In this document: piece after piece, positions 39,354-49,068 of the stretch
Layout: the number at the start of each line of letters is the position of its first letter
Numbering within the stretch: position 1 is the first letter of the stretch
NCBI GenBank assembly: GCA_963776735.1
Contig: CAVZNV010000016.1
Span: 124,001-188,000, forward strand
DNA from: PALSA-612 sp963776735
Lineage (GTDB): Bacteria; Actinomycetota; Thermoleophilia; Gaiellales; Gaiellaceae
Length of the DNA: 64,000 bases
Direction of reading: 5' to 3'
Notes under the pieces: generated by a model
The model's input: the letters and a program-made list of their open reading frames with translations, nothing else
What the model was told of the DNA's origin: nothing
The model's database searches: none
Position numbers and translations under genes: made by a program

Positions 39354-40358
39354 ATGAGCGAGCTCGACCGATCGACCATCTGGCCCTACGAGCAGGGCGA
39401 GCTCGGACCTGTCTACTACTCGCGCGACGACCACCCGACCGGGCTCGCGGCCGAGCGGGCGCTCGGAGAGCTGGAGGGCGGCCGGGCGCTGCTCTTCTCG
39501 TCCGGCATGGCCGCGTCGACCACGGCTGTCCTGACCATGGCCGGACAGGGCAAGACGGTCGCGATCGCATCCGGCGGCTACTTCGGCACGGGCGGCCTGT
39601 TCAGATCGCTCGAGAAGTGGGGCCTTCGCGTCGTCGAGTTCGACCAGACCGGCCCGCCGCCCGACGAAGCCGACGTGATCTGGATCGAGGGACCGGCGAA
39701 CCCGTTCCTGACCTTTCCGGACCTCGAAGCTGCTGCCGCGCACCCCGCGCCGGTCGTTTTCGACGCCACCGCGGCCACGCCGGTGCTCCTGCGCGCGCTC
39801 GACCACGGCGCCGACGTCGTCATGCACAGCGCCACGAAGTACCTCGCCGGCCACCACGACGCGCTGCTCGGCGCGCTGGTCACCCGCGACGACGCGCTCT
39901 TCGAGGAACTGCACCGCACGCGGACGCGCACCGGCCCGACCGCCTCGGCCGACTCGGCCTGGCTCCTCTTGCGCAGCCTGAAGACACTCGAACTGCGGGT
40001 GCTGCGGCAGTCGGAGACGGCGCTCGAGCTGGCGCGAAGGCTCGCCGAGGACCCGCGCATCGAGGTCGTGCGCTACCCCGGGCTCGGCCCCGACCCGCTC
40101 GCGGCGAAGTACATGCACGGCGGCTTCGGCGGGCTCCTTTCCTTCGACGTGGCCGACGCAGACGCGGCCCGAACGGTCGAGTCGTCGACGAAGCTGATCG
40201 AGAACGCGACCAGCCTCGGCGGCGTCGACACGACGATCGAGAGCCGCCACCGCTGGGAAGGCGACCGCGTTCCGCCCGGGCTGCTCCGGCTCAGTGTCGG
40301 ACTCGAGAGCGCCGACGCGATCTGGGCCGATCTGGAGCAGGCCCTCGCGAACGCGTAG
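39354..40358 (+). CDS. PLP-dependent Cys/Met metabolism enzyme (cystathionine gamma-synthase/lyase family)
   Basis: A 334-residue fold-type I PLP enzyme. Motifs: LLFSSGMAASTTAVLTM (phosphate-binding), the PLP Asp in VVFDATAATP, the Schiff-base Lys in MHSATKYLAGHHDALLG, and the C-terminal HRWEGDRVPPGLLRLSVGLE. It is shorter than typical cystathionine gamma-synthases (about 380 residues), and the N-terminal dimerisation arm is cut down to PVYYSRDDHPT. The reaction (lyase or synthase) cannot be told from sequence. It is divergent from the broken DUF2182 gene and convergent with the YHYH gene. Confidence 0.87.
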   Translation: MSELDRSTIWPYEQGELGPVYYSRDDHPTGLAAERALGELEGGRALLFSSGMAASTTAVLTMAGQGKTVAIASGGYFGTGGLFRSLEKWGLRVVEFDQTGPPPDEADVIWIEGPANPFLTFPDLEAAAAHPAPVVFDATAATPVLLRALDHGADVVMHSATKYLAGHHDALLGALVTRDDALFEELHRTRTRTGPTASADSAWLLLRSLKTLELRVLRQSETALELARRLAEDPRIEVVRYPGLGPDPLAAKYMHGGFGGLLSFDVADADAARTVESSTKLIENATSLGGVDTTIESRHRWEGDRVPPGLLRLSVGLESADAIWADLEQALANA

Positions 40359-41213
40359 CTACGGGCCTTGCAGGTGCGGACGCACCGGCGTCCCGCGGAA
40401 GCAGCTCAGCGAGTACGGGAAGTCCCGGGTCATCACGTAGTGGTACATCCGCACCCGCTTGCCGCGCCACGGGACGACGCTCGTCGTGCCGTGGCAGACG
40501 TCGAGGTCGGCCGTGCTCAGGGCAGTGCCGCCCGCGTAGATGCCGAACCCGTCGAGCGCGTACCCGACGAGCGTCGGCCCTTTGCCGACCTTCGCGCAGG
40601 CCGAGAGCGAGTGGTAGTGGTAGGTGCCGGTCGGGTCGGGATGGCCGTCGCAGCGATCCTGCACCTCGTGGGCCGGCGCGTCGCGACCCTCGGCGTCGAG
40701 GGCGTCGTAGAGCTCGGCGCCGGTGAGCATGACGGCGATCGGCCCGGCGATGCAGCTCGGTGACGCCGCCACTTTCGGCGCGGCCGGCAAGGAGTAGGAG
40801 AACGACTGCGCCCTGATCGAGTTCGGGTTCATGTCGTACTGCGCCGCCGGCGTGCCGGCCTGGATCGGGAACTGCCCGGTCGGGTGGCTCGGCAGGTCGT
40901 TGCCCGTGATCCTGAGCTTCGATCCCGTAACGGTGATCTTCAGCACCGAGTCCCACTTCACCGAGCCGGAGACATAGACCTTGGCGGTCGAGTCCCAGGT
41001 CTTTCCGTGGATCCACGGCCCGTTTGCCTGCGCGCCGCCGCCGCCCGTGTGCGGCCCGCACGAGAAGACGTAGCCCTTCTTCGCCCCGTTCGTCGTGAAC
41101 TTGCCGTCGCCGAGCGGCAGCTGTTTCGGGTTGGGCGCGGTGCCGACACCTGCAGAGGCTGCTCCGGCGACGAGCCCGAGCGCGAGCAGAACGAGTGCGA
41201 GTCGGTGGATCAC
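40359..41213 (-). CDS. Secreted YHYH-domain protein
   Basis: An exported 284-residue protein with a signal peptide (HRLALVLLALGLVAGAASA). The name-giving motif is GTYHYHSLSAC; DGHPDPTG precedes it and GYALDGFGIYAGG follows. Several Cys (SCGPHTGGGGA, SCIAG, DRCDGHP, ACAKV, DVCHGT, SCFRG) probably form disulfides. The YHYH family is widespread but uncharacterised; the His/Tyr cluster suggests metal or redox chemistry. The GTG overlaps the stop codon of the upstream AlkZ-like gene (GTGA). Confidence 0.8.
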   Translation of the reverse strand: MIHRLALVLLALGLVAGAASAGVGTAPNPKQLPLGDGKFTTNGAKKGYVFSCGPHTGGGGAQANGPWIHGKTWDSTAKVYVSGSVKWDSVLKITVTGSKLRITGNDLPSHPTGQFPIQAGTPAAQYDMNPNSIRAQSFSYSLPAAPKVAASPSCIAGPIAVMLTGAELYDALDAEGRDAPAHEVQDRCDGHPDPTGTYHYHSLSACAKVGKGPTLVGYALDGFGIYAGGTALSTADLDVCHGTTSVVPWRGKRVRMYHYVMTRDFPYSLSCFRGTPVRPHLQGP

Positions 41214-42222
41214 GGCTCCCAGACCACGTCGATCGTACGCTCGACGCCGGGGAGCGGCAACGCGCACGCCTCGGCCTCGACGGCGTCGCGCTGCGCGCGC
41301 GAGGGGCGCGTCCACGCGCCGACGCGCACGACGTGCTGTGCGCGCCTCCAGGTGCCGCGGATCTCGCCGTCGACGAGCAGGGCACCCGGCCAGACGCGCG
41401 ACGTCCACAGCTGCGCGCGCCGATCCGCCGCCGGGACGAGCAGCTCGCGCTCGGCGCCGTCGAGCAGGAAGTAGGCGTCGCCGCTCGGCAGCAGACGCGC
41501 AGGGGCACACCCTCGGCGGCAAGCATCGCCGGCTCGTCGGTTGCCAGCAGCCACTCGTCGCCGAGCGGCGAACGAACCGGCAGCAGCTCGCCTTCGAGCG
41601 AGGCGAAGGCAGCGAACGCGGAACGGCGCGAGATCCCGGCCCAGCGTCCGAAGCTCGAGGCCGTCGGCGGGCCGAAGACGTGGAGGTAGCGCCGGGCGAG
41701 CTCGCGACACGCCTCGGCCGGCTCGATCCCCGGAGCCGTGACGGCCCAGACGACCGGCGCGCGAGCGCCCTCCCAGCGGATCGCGACGGTGCCCGTGGTG
41801 GCCCCGTACCGCATCGAGTTCCCGAGCCCGATCTTGCGTCCGAGCTCGCGATCCGTCATCCGCGCACCTCCGAGACCGGCGTGCATCTGCTCGGCCGACC
41901 GCTCGGCCCGCTCGCGGCCCTTCGCGTCGTCAGGCAGCCTCCCCAGCGAGAACAGCGCGAAGTCCGGCTTCGGAACGACGTAGGTGGAGTACCGGGGTCC
42001 CCAGAGCTGGGCGAGTGACGGATCCTCCCACGTCGAGGGCTCGACCCCGTCGATCCGCGCGTGCAGGGAGAGCAGCGCCGCCCGCGGCATGCTGTCCTGC
42101 AACCCGGCCCAGGCGGCGCACCGCAACGACTCAGGGGTCTTCGGGACGCGCTCGTCGAGCCCACCGACGCGCCGCCGGAAGGCCAGGATTTGCCGCCGCG
42201 TGAGCCCGAGCTGCGCTAGCAA
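41210..42222 (-). pseudogene. Winged-helix DNA-binding (HTH_42/AlkZ-like) protein, one-base frameshift
   Basis: The first part, from TTG 42222, matches the HTH_42/AlkZ-like family of DNA glycosylase-type proteins (LTRRQILAFRRRVGGL, AAWAGLQDSMPRAALLSLHARI, GPRYSTYVVP, FGRWAGISRRSAF). At about 41503 the frame breaks, and the C-terminal part continues in the next frame (ARLLPSGDAYFLLDGAERELL, WTSRVWPGALLVDGEIRGTWRR) to the stop at 41210. One more C in the run of four C (minus strand) restores a protein of about 337 residues. It overlaps the YHYH gene start and lies next to the tRNA gene. Sequencing error is as likely as a true mutation. Confidence 0.75.
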
Positions 42223-42229
42223 AAGAGAG

Positions 42230-42302
42230 AGCCGGAGGAGGGACTCGAACCCACGGCCACCTCATTACAAGTGAGGTGCTCTACCAGCTGAGCTACTCCG
42301 GC
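42230..42302 (-). tRNA. tRNA-Thr (anticodon TGT)
   Basis: 73-nt cloverleaf on the minus strand. The acceptor stem is GCCGGAG/CTCCGGC with discriminator T, the D arm GCTC-AGCTGGTA-GAGC, the anticodon arm CCTCA-CTTGTAA-TGAGG with anticodon TGT, and the T arm GTGGG-TTCGAGT-CCCTC. No CCA is encoded and no intron is present. A PD-(D/E)XK endonuclease gene of the type associated with tRNA-intron homing lies 69 bp from its 5' end, in the opposite direction. Confidence 0.97.
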
Positions 42303-42338
42303 GATTACGCAAGATTAGCGGCAACGTGCCCCAGTGTC

Positions 42339-42356
42339 GTTGTCCGTCACGACAAC
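42339..42356. promoter_or_regulatory. Inverted repeat upstream of the PD-(D/E)XK gene
   Basis: GTTGTC-CGTCAC-GACAAC lies just before a -10-like CACAAT (42357-42362), which is 8 nt from the ATG of the endonuclease gene. It is placed as an operator would be. Confidence 0.3.
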
Positions 42357-42370
42357 CACAATTGATCTCG

Positions 42371-42772
42371 ATGCGGCACCCAAAGGCGAAAGGCGACCGG
42401 ACCACGCTGGCCTTGATGATGGCTTTCCAAAGCCTTGGCCACACGTTGCTACTTCCGTTCGGCGAAAACGCTCGATACGACCTCCTGATCGACCACGGGG
42501 AACGCTTCGAGCGAGTGCAGTGCAAGACCGGACGGCTTCGAAACGGGGCAGTGATCTTCGCCACAACGAGCACATATGGTCACCACCGCAATCCCGTTAC
42601 TGCCCGGAGACCGTATACCGGCGAAATCGACTCTTTCGGCGTCTACTGCCCGGAAAACGGAGGCGTCTACCTGGTTCCGATCACCGAACTGCCGAATCGT
42701 GTATCGGCCGCATTGCGCATCCCCGCGCGAAACCGGCAGATTGACGGAGAGACGCGAAGCGCTATGAAGTAG
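42371..42772 (+). CDS. PD-(D/E)XK endonuclease-like protein (group I intron endonuclease family)
   Basis: A 133-residue protein of the PDDEXK family that includes the homing enzyme I-Ssp6803I. It begins RHPKAKGDRTTLALMMAFQSLGHTLLLPFGE. The active site is expected from the Asp in RYDLLIDHG and the Gln-Cys-Lys in FERVQCKTGR. The C-terminal part has HHRNP, YTGEIDSFGVYCPENGGVYLVPI. No intron is visible around it, so it is free-standing. Base composition is less GC-rich than the neighbours, and with the tRNA next to it this suggests horizontal acquisition. It could be a Vsr/repair-type nuclease rather than a homing enzyme. Confidence 0.8.
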   Translation: MRHPKAKGDRTTLALMMAFQSLGHTLLLPFGENARYDLLIDHGERFERVQCKTGRLRNGAVIFATTSTYGHHRNPVTARRPYTGEIDSFGVYCPENGGVYLVPITELPNRVSAALRIPARNRQIDGETRSAMK

Positions 42773-42800
42773 CGAGGATTCCGGTCGAACTCCTGCAGAC

Positions 42801-44951
42801 TTAGCCCGGCGCGGGGACTGCGACCTGGAACGTCGTCTGGCCGTTCTGGACGATCCGGTACGTGCGGCCTGACGGGTCGGCGAACTCGCCGGCGACGACG
42901 CTGCCGCCGGCCGTCCGTGCGAGGAAGCCGCCGGGCGCGATCGTGAAGCTGTCCACCGAGTACGGCGACTTCGTCGTGTTCGCGATCACCGAGTAGTTGC
43001 CGAAGGTCGTCTGCGTCACGCCGTCCGCGATCACGGCGTACGCAGTCAGCGGCGCACCGGCGTAGAGCGGCCCGAGCGCGCGCTGGAACGCGGTCACGAT
43101 CCCGAGCCAGGGGCTGTCCGTTCCGGTCGCCCAGTTGTACGAGAGCATGTACCCGTACGCCAGGTTCCAGGTCAGGATCTCCGGGTCGGCCGTGAACGTG
43201 CCGTCGAAGAGATCGTGCTGGTAGAAGAGCACCTTGTCGTGCAGCAGCCAGAGCGCGAGCGGGTACGTCGTCCAGTCGGTCCCGAAGCGCACGTCGAGCC
43301 AGTCGAACTCGCGTTGCATCAGCATCAGGCTGCTGTCGAGCCCTGAGAACGACGCGCCCAGCCGGTCCCAGCCGTCCTCGACCATCAGGCACCGGTTCGC
43401 GAACGGCGCGAACAGGCTGAGCCAGCCGTCGTAGTAATCGAGCGGGCTCGTCGCCGCCGGGTTGAAGTCGTAGCGCCACGGCCGCGCGCCGATCTGGTCG
43501 AAGAAGAGGCAGTCCGGGTTGCCGTCGTCCTGCCACGTCCCGATCTCGTCGTTCACGCGCTCGCGCACGTAGGGCACGGACGGAGAGACGATCAGCCCGT
43601 CGACGTCGTTGAAGTTCTCGCTCGCCGCGTTGCCGCCGCTGTCCTGGACGGACACGCTGGCCGAGGTCAGTCCGCCGGGCAGGTTCTGCACCGTCTCCGA
43701 CTGCGGGCTCCACCAGCTGACGTTGAGGTACGGCATCACGAGGTCACCGTCCGAGTGCGCGGTACCGAAGGCGTGCTCGAGGTCGTCGAGCGAACCGACG
43801 CTGGGATCCGGTGGCAGTACGTCCGGATCGGTCTTGTCGAACCCACCCGGGCCGAACGCGACCGGGTGGATCAGCGCCGGCGACGGCAGCTTCTGAAGTG
43901 CGCTTGCCCACTGCGAGAACGGCGGCGCGCCCTTCTGCATGTCGAACTTGATCATCGGCGCGTGCGCGAGCGTGTCGAGCCGGCTGCCGAGCTTCGTCGC
44001 CAGGGACGGGTAGGCGTCGATCGCGTTGTCCGTGCGGTAGTCGACGATCGACTTGTCGGCAGACTCGCCGACACGCAGGCGCACGACCGGGCTCGTCCAG
44101 GTTCCGTTCTGGCCGATCCAGGTGTGGAAGTCGTGCGTGAGGCAGAACACTTGTCCCGAGCACGGGCCGCCGGAGCTGTGGACGAAGCCGAGGTCGATCG
44201 GCGCGATCGGCGACGGGGGCGGGTTGACCGAGTACATCGCCAGATGCGCCGTGCCGACGTCGAGCGCGAGGTAGTCGGCGAACGCCCAGCGGCCCGGATA
44301 CGTGAACACGTCGTTGACGGCGCGCTGGAAGAACGTCGGGCCGAAGCGGACGCCCGGCAGGAAGTTCGGTGCGTATCCCGCCTGGACGGTGTTGCCGTCG
44401 CCGAAGAGGTCGACCGGGAAGTTGACGCTCTGGATCGTCTGCGGCGCGTGGTTCGTGAGCTCGAGTTGCACGTCGAAATAGCCCGGCAGCGCGTGCAGCG
44501 TGACGACCGCGTCGACGTGCTGCTCGCCGTCCGTTCCGGCCGTGTAGGTCATCGTCAGCGTGGTCGTCTTCGCGTCCCAGGAGTAGGCGAACTTCGACGA
44601 GCCCGCCTGCGTGAACGCGCAGCCGCCGCTGTACGCGGTCGTCCCGACCGCGGCGACGCCCCACTCGCAGCCGTTCGTCCCGGTGACGAGCTTGATGCCG
44701 CTACCGGCATCGACGAGGCTGACCATCCCGCCGTTCTGCTTCGACAGCGTCAGTCGGTAGACGGGCGTCGTCAGGACGAGCGCGCTCTTCGGCGACTGGT
44801 CGAGCTTCACGGCCGAGCCGGGAAGGTTCGTCCCGCCGCCCGAGTTGAGCAGGATCGCTGCGCCGCGATCAGGGTGCCCGAGCAGCACCGCAAAGGCGCA
44901 GAGCAGGGCCAGGGCACCGGCGAGCGCCCCCACGTTCGCGCGCCGTCTCAC
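42801..44951 (-). CDS. Large secreted glycoside-hydrolase-like protein (DUF6259-like)
   Basis: 716 residues with a basic N-terminus and signal segment (GALAGALALLCAFAVLL). The first 300 residues are beta-rich, like the N-terminal sandwich of many glycosidases. The central and C-terminal part (about 320-620) looks like a TIM barrel with VMPYLNVSWWSP, VRERVNDEIGTWQDDGNPDCLFFDQIGARPWRYD and CLMVEDGWDRLG, which contain acidic residues where GH catalytic acids usually lie. I place it near DUF6259-type proteins with modest confidence; no substrate can be named. GTG start; TACCCT lies 9 nt upstream. Confidence 0.65.
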   Translation of the reverse strand: MRRRANVGALAGALALLCAFAVLLGHPDRGAAILLNSGGGTNLPGSAVKLDQSPKSALVLTTPVYRLTLSKQNGGMVSLVDAGSGIKLVTGTNGCEWGVAAVGTTAYSGGCAFTQAGSSKFAYSWDAKTTTLTMTYTAGTDGEQHVDAVVTLHALPGYFDVQLELTNHAPQTIQSVNFPVDLFGDGNTVQAGYAPNFLPGVRFGPTFFQRAVNDVFTYPGRWAFADYLALDVGTAHLAMYSVNPPPSPIAPIDLGFVHSSGGPCSGQVFCLTHDFHTWIGQNGTWTSPVVRLRVGESADKSIVDYRTDNAIDAYPSLATKLGSRLDTLAHAPMIKFDMQKGAPPFSQWASALQKLPSPALIHPVAFGPGGFDKTDPDVLPPDPSVGSLDDLEHAFGTAHSDGDLVMPYLNVSWWSPQSETVQNLPGGLTSASVSVQDSGGNAASENFNDVDGLIVSPSVPYVRERVNDEIGTWQDDGNPDCLFFDQIGARPWRYDFNPAATSPLDYYDGWLSLFAPFANRCLMVEDGWDRLGASFSGLDSSLMLMQREFDWLDVRFGTDWTTYPLALWLLHDKVLFYQHDLFDGTFTADPEILTWNLAYGYMLSYNWATGTDSPWLGIVTAFQRALGPLYAGAPLTAYAVIADGVTQTTFGNYSVIANTTKSPYSVDSFTIAPGGFLARTAGGSVVAGEFADPSGRTYRIVQNGQTTFQVAVPAPG

Positions 44952-44976
44952 AGACGACGCAGGGTAGCGGGTCGGA

Positions 44977-45642
44977 CTACGCCAGAACCTGGCGTGACTG
45001 CCGGTGCACGACGATCTTGCGCTTCACACGCTGCAGCGCGTTGTCGATCGTCTTCGTGTCGCAGCCGAGCGATTCGGCCATGTCCTCGTAGGACGAGCCC
45101 TCGAGGTACATGCGGAGCGCGTCCGCCTCGAGCTTCGACAGGCCGGTGCCCAGCGTGAAGACGAGGCTCTTCAGCTCCTCGGTCGAGATCACCTGGACGG
45201 ACGGCTCGTCGACGTGCGAGCCGGGAAGCGCGTCGCCGAGCGTGCAGTCCGAGTCGCCGTCCTGGCCCGCGGGGGTGTTGCTGAAGGACACGTAGTTGTT
45301 CAGAGCCTGGTGCTTGAAGCGCGTGGCCGTCTTGATCGCCGTGATGATCTGCCGCGTCACGCAGAGCTCGGCGAAACTCCGGAACGACGTCTCCTTGTCG
45401 TGCCGGAAGTCCCGGATCGCCTTGCAGAGGCCGATCAGCCCCTCCTGGAGCAGGTCTTCGGCGTCGCCGCCCGCGAGGAAGTACGAGCTCGCCTTCATGC
45501 GGACGAAGCCCGTGTACCGCCGGATCATCTCGTCGCGAGCCGACATGTCGCCGTTCCGCGCGCGAAGGACGAGTTGCAAATCCTCAAGTTCACGTTGAGC
45601 CTTCTGCGGTGTCCTGATTGCGGTGGCGGTGCGTGTGGCCAT
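44977..45642 (-). CDS. sigH: RNA polymerase sigma factor, SigH (Spo0H)-like
   Basis: A 221-residue sigma-70 family factor close to Bacillus SigH. Region 2 is NGDMSARDEMIRRYTGFVRMKASSYFL, GGDAEDLLQEGLIGLCKAIRDF and SFRSFAELCVTRQIITAIKTATRFKH. Region 4 is LSKLEADALRMYLEGSSYEDMAESL and TKTIDNALQRVKRKI. In Bacillus this factor controls the transition to stationary phase. It is the last gene of the cysS-rlmB-(unknown)-yacP-sigH block and has its own consensus-like promoter with two palindromes in the 138-bp gap upstream. Endospore formation is not implied. Confidence 0.9.
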   Translation of the reverse strand: MATRTATAIRTPQKAQRELEDLQLVLRARNGDMSARDEMIRRYTGFVRMKASSYFLAGGDAEDLLQEGLIGLCKAIRDFRHDKETSFRSFAELCVTRQIITAIKTATRFKHQALNNYVSFSNTPAGQDGDSDCTLGDALPGSHVDEPSVQVISTEELKSLVFTLGTGLSKLEADALRMYLEGSSYEDMAESLGCDTKTIDNALQRVKRKIVVHRQSRQVLA

Positions 45643-45706
45643 GCGCCTTGCCCCTCCAGTCCGATGAACTCTCGTCTTGCGCTCGTGCGCCCGACGGAAG
45701 CCTCAC

Positions 45707-45719
45707 CCTCAAGTTGAGG
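45707..45719. promoter_or_regulatory. Palindrome at the sigH transcription start
   Basis: CCTCAA-G-TTGAGG is a perfect 13-bp palindrome located 5-17 bp downstream of the sigH -10 element, where a repressor could block initiation. Confidence 0.4.
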
Positions 45720-45723
45720 CAGA

Positions 45724-45752
45724 AAGATAGCAAGGACCCGCGGGAGTTACAA
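45724..45752 (-). promoter_or_regulatory. sigH promoter
   Basis: Minus strand: TTGTAA (45752-45747), 17-nt spacer, TATCTT (45729-45724). This is one of the two best consensus promoters in the window. The -35 lies in a 20-bp inverted repeat, GTTACAAGT-TC-ACTTGCAAC (45746-45765), a likely operator. Confidence 0.65.
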
Positions 45753-45765
45753 GTTCACTTGCAAC
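45746..45765. promoter_or_regulatory. Inverted repeat over the sigH -35 element
   Basis: GTTACAAGT and ACTTGCAAC form a 9-bp inverted repeat (one mismatch) around TC, covering the -35 hexamer. The half-site ACTTG recurs in altered form in the palindrome at 45707. Confidence 0.45.
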
Positions 45766-45780
45766 TTTGCAGCACGCTAG

Positions 45781-46215
45781 TCATTCGTCGCCGCGACGGA
45801 GGCGCTCGAGCCGGGCGCGCGTCTCTTCGTCGAGCCGCTCGCTCACGCGGTAGGCGCCCTGCTCGCGGTGCTCGACGTGCTCCAGGTCGCGCACGAAGGT
45901 GCGAGAGGTGAGCTTGCGCACCTCCTGCCCGGACGTGCCGCGAACGGCCGCGTCGGAGGAGACCAGGCAGACGTTCTCGCGGTCGCGGTGCTCTGCGGCG
46001 AGCCGCTCGAGCAGCGTGTCGGCGTCCGGCGCGTAGCGGATCGAGAGCGGCCCGAGCTCAGCGTCTTCACCGCCGCCGTCGAAGACGACGACCCCTCGTG
46101 CGCCGCGGACGGCGACGAAGTCGGCGAGCCGGTCGACGAGTTCCCGCACATCGGTGAACCCACCCGCGTGGAGCACGTTGTAACCGTCGAAGAGGTAGAG
46201 CGTCGGGTCAGGCAC
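45781..46215 (-). CDS. NYN-domain RNase-like protein (YacP/Rae1 family)
   Basis: A 144-residue PIN/NYN-fold protein. Acidic residues expected at the active site are in LYLFDGYNVLHAGG, GVVVFDGGGEDAE and CLVSSDAAVRGTSG. The ending FVRDLEHVEHREQ is typical of YacP. In Bacillus the family member Rae1 is a ribosome-associated endoribonuclease. Its position between rlmB and sigH is the same as in Bacillus, apart from one extra gene. ATG start; the unknown gene ends 16 bp upstream. Confidence 0.87.
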   Translation of the reverse strand: MPDPTLYLFDGYNVLHAGGFTDVRELVDRLADFVAVRGARGVVVFDGGGEDAELGPLSIRYAPDADTLLERLAAEHRDRENVCLVSSDAAVRGTSGQEVRKLTSRTFVRDLEHVEHREQGAYRVSERLDEETRARLERLRRGDE

Positions 46216-46231
46216 GGCGGGTTCGCTGCCC

Positions 46232-46894
46232 TCAGAACCAGCCGCAGATGCTCGTGACCTGCCAGGTCGCGTCCGTGCTGAGAACGATCGACGTCCCGTT
46301 CAGCGAGCAGACGATTCTCGAAACGACGCCGGCCATGACCAGGATCGACTCCCCCGCCTGCAGCCGTATCGACGGGACGCCGATGAGCTGCTTGGTCACT
46401 CCACCGGGAAGGTCTTGCTCGACGCGCTGGTCGAGATCGGCGAGGACGATGGCCGAGGTCGAGAGGTCGGTGCTCCAGGGAGGGGTTCCCAGCGGCTGGC
46501 CGGCGGTGAAGACCTCGAGCTGGAGGTCGACCTCGACCTGCGCCACGCCGCCGTTTCCGAAGAAGTGGACGTTGCCGTCGCTCACGATCGCCTGCGGCTG
46601 CGACGTGAAGTCGGCCCAGATCGTCGGCGCTGCGCTGCCGGCCGTGAACCAGGAGCCGACGATCGCGCCGCGGTCGGTGTCGATCTGGGCATCGGATCGA
46701 TCGAGCAGGCCGACGTCGTGGCTCCACAGCGTCGAATGTCCGCACGTGCCGGACGAGGGGTCCGAGATCACGTCCGCGTTGTTCGGCTGCTGCGGCAGGC
46801 GCTGGTCCTTCTGGACGAACCCGTTGTTGCTGAAGACGGTCTCGAAGTTCCCGCTGGCCGCGAACGGCGGCGTCGCGCAGCGCGGGTGCGCCAC
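46232..46894 (-). CDS. Protein of unknown function inserted in the rlmB-yacP interval
   Basis: 220 residues, no family recognised. The sequence is beta-rich with many Ser, Thr and Asn and little charge. It has Cys at CAT, TCGHS, VCSL and a final SICGWF. There is no signal peptide or membrane segment. The GTG at 46894 has AAAGG 7 nt upstream. A -10-like TATACT near 47052 (minus strand) suggests its own promoter with a leader of about 150 nt. It interrupts an otherwise conserved gene order and may be an acquired gene; an upstream extension of the frame to 46966 is possible. Confidence 0.6.
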   Translation of the reverse strand: MAHPRCATPPFAASGNFETVFSNNGFVQKDQRLPQQPNNADVISDPSSGTCGHSTLWSHDVGLLDRSDAQIDTDRGAIVGSWFTAGSAAPTIWADFTSQPQAIVSDGNVHFFGNGGVAQVEVDLQLEVFTAGQPLGTPPWSTDLSTSAIVLADLDQRVEQDLPGGVTKQLIGVPSIRLQAGESILVMAGVVSRIVCSLNGTSIVLSTDATWQVTSICGWF

Positions 46895-47060
46895 GGTGAT
46901 GCCTTTCTCGTGTCGTGCGGCGTGTTCGGGCCGAGGCCGCGACGGGTTTCCGTAGTACGCCCGCACCCGCGCTTCGATTTGCTCCCGGACGTCACGGGGA
47001 GGTTGGTCCGGGACATCGTGAAAATCGACGTGAGCGGCGATGTGCCGAGTATAGGCCGGG

Positions 47061-47761
47061 CTAGTCGCGCCGGCGGCGTGCTTCGTAGAGCAGCACGGCG
47101 GCGGCCACGCTGACGTTCAGCGACTCGACGTTGCCGGCGAGCGGGATCGAGACGGTGCCATCGCACTGGCGGCGGACTAGCGGTCGCAGGCCCTTTCCCT
47201 CGGCGCCGAAGACGAGGACGAGTCCGCCGGCCAGGTCGGCGTTCCACATCGGCGTGCCGCCGACGTCCGCGGCGTAGACCCAGAGCTCGGGGCCTTTCAC
47301 GTCGGCGAGGTACTTGGCCAGGTTCGGCACGACCGCGATCGGCAGGTGCTCGACCGCGCCGGCCGATGCCCGGGCCACGGCCGGCGTCACGCGAGCCGAC
47401 CGATGCGCCGGCAGGACGATCCCGGTCGCCCCCGCTCCCTCCGCGCTCCGCGCGACGGCGCCCAGGTTCCGCGGATCGGTGACCTGGTCGAGGCAGACGA
47501 GCAGCGGCTCGGGCGCGCGCGCCAGCTCCCACGCATCCGCATACGGGTACGGCTCGACGCGAGCGACGACACCCTGGTGGTCTGACGTGCCCGCGAACTC
47601 CGTCAGCGCGCGTTCCGGCTCCACGCGCAAGCGCAGTCCCGGCTCCTCGCGCAACCAGCTTTCCGCCGCGCTCGCTCGCTCGCTCGCGTGGAGCGCGAGC
47701 ACCTGCCGGCGCCCGCGCAGCGCCTCGCGCACCGCACGGCGCCCGTAGACGATGTCAGCCG

Positions 47762-47765
<4 letters not shown>
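47061..47765 (-). CDS. rlmB: 23S rRNA 2'-O-ribose methyltransferase RlmB-like (SpoU/TrmH family)
   Basis: 234 residues. An N-terminal ribosome-binding domain (MTADIVYGRRAVREAL, SDHQGVVARV) is followed by the knotted SPOUT domain: motif 1 LDQVTDPRNLGAVARSAEGAGA, motif 2 LVFGAEGKGLRPLVRRQCD, motif 3 SIPLAGNVESLNVSVAAAVLLYEA. It transfers a methyl group from SAM to a ribose 2'-OH of 23S rRNA; the exact nucleotide is not certain from sequence. The ATG overlaps the cysS stop as ATGA, so it is translated with cysS. Confidence 0.92.
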
Positions 47766-49042
<1,277 letters not shown>

Positions 49043-49068
49043 CGTCCGCCCAGTATCGCGGAGCGTGC

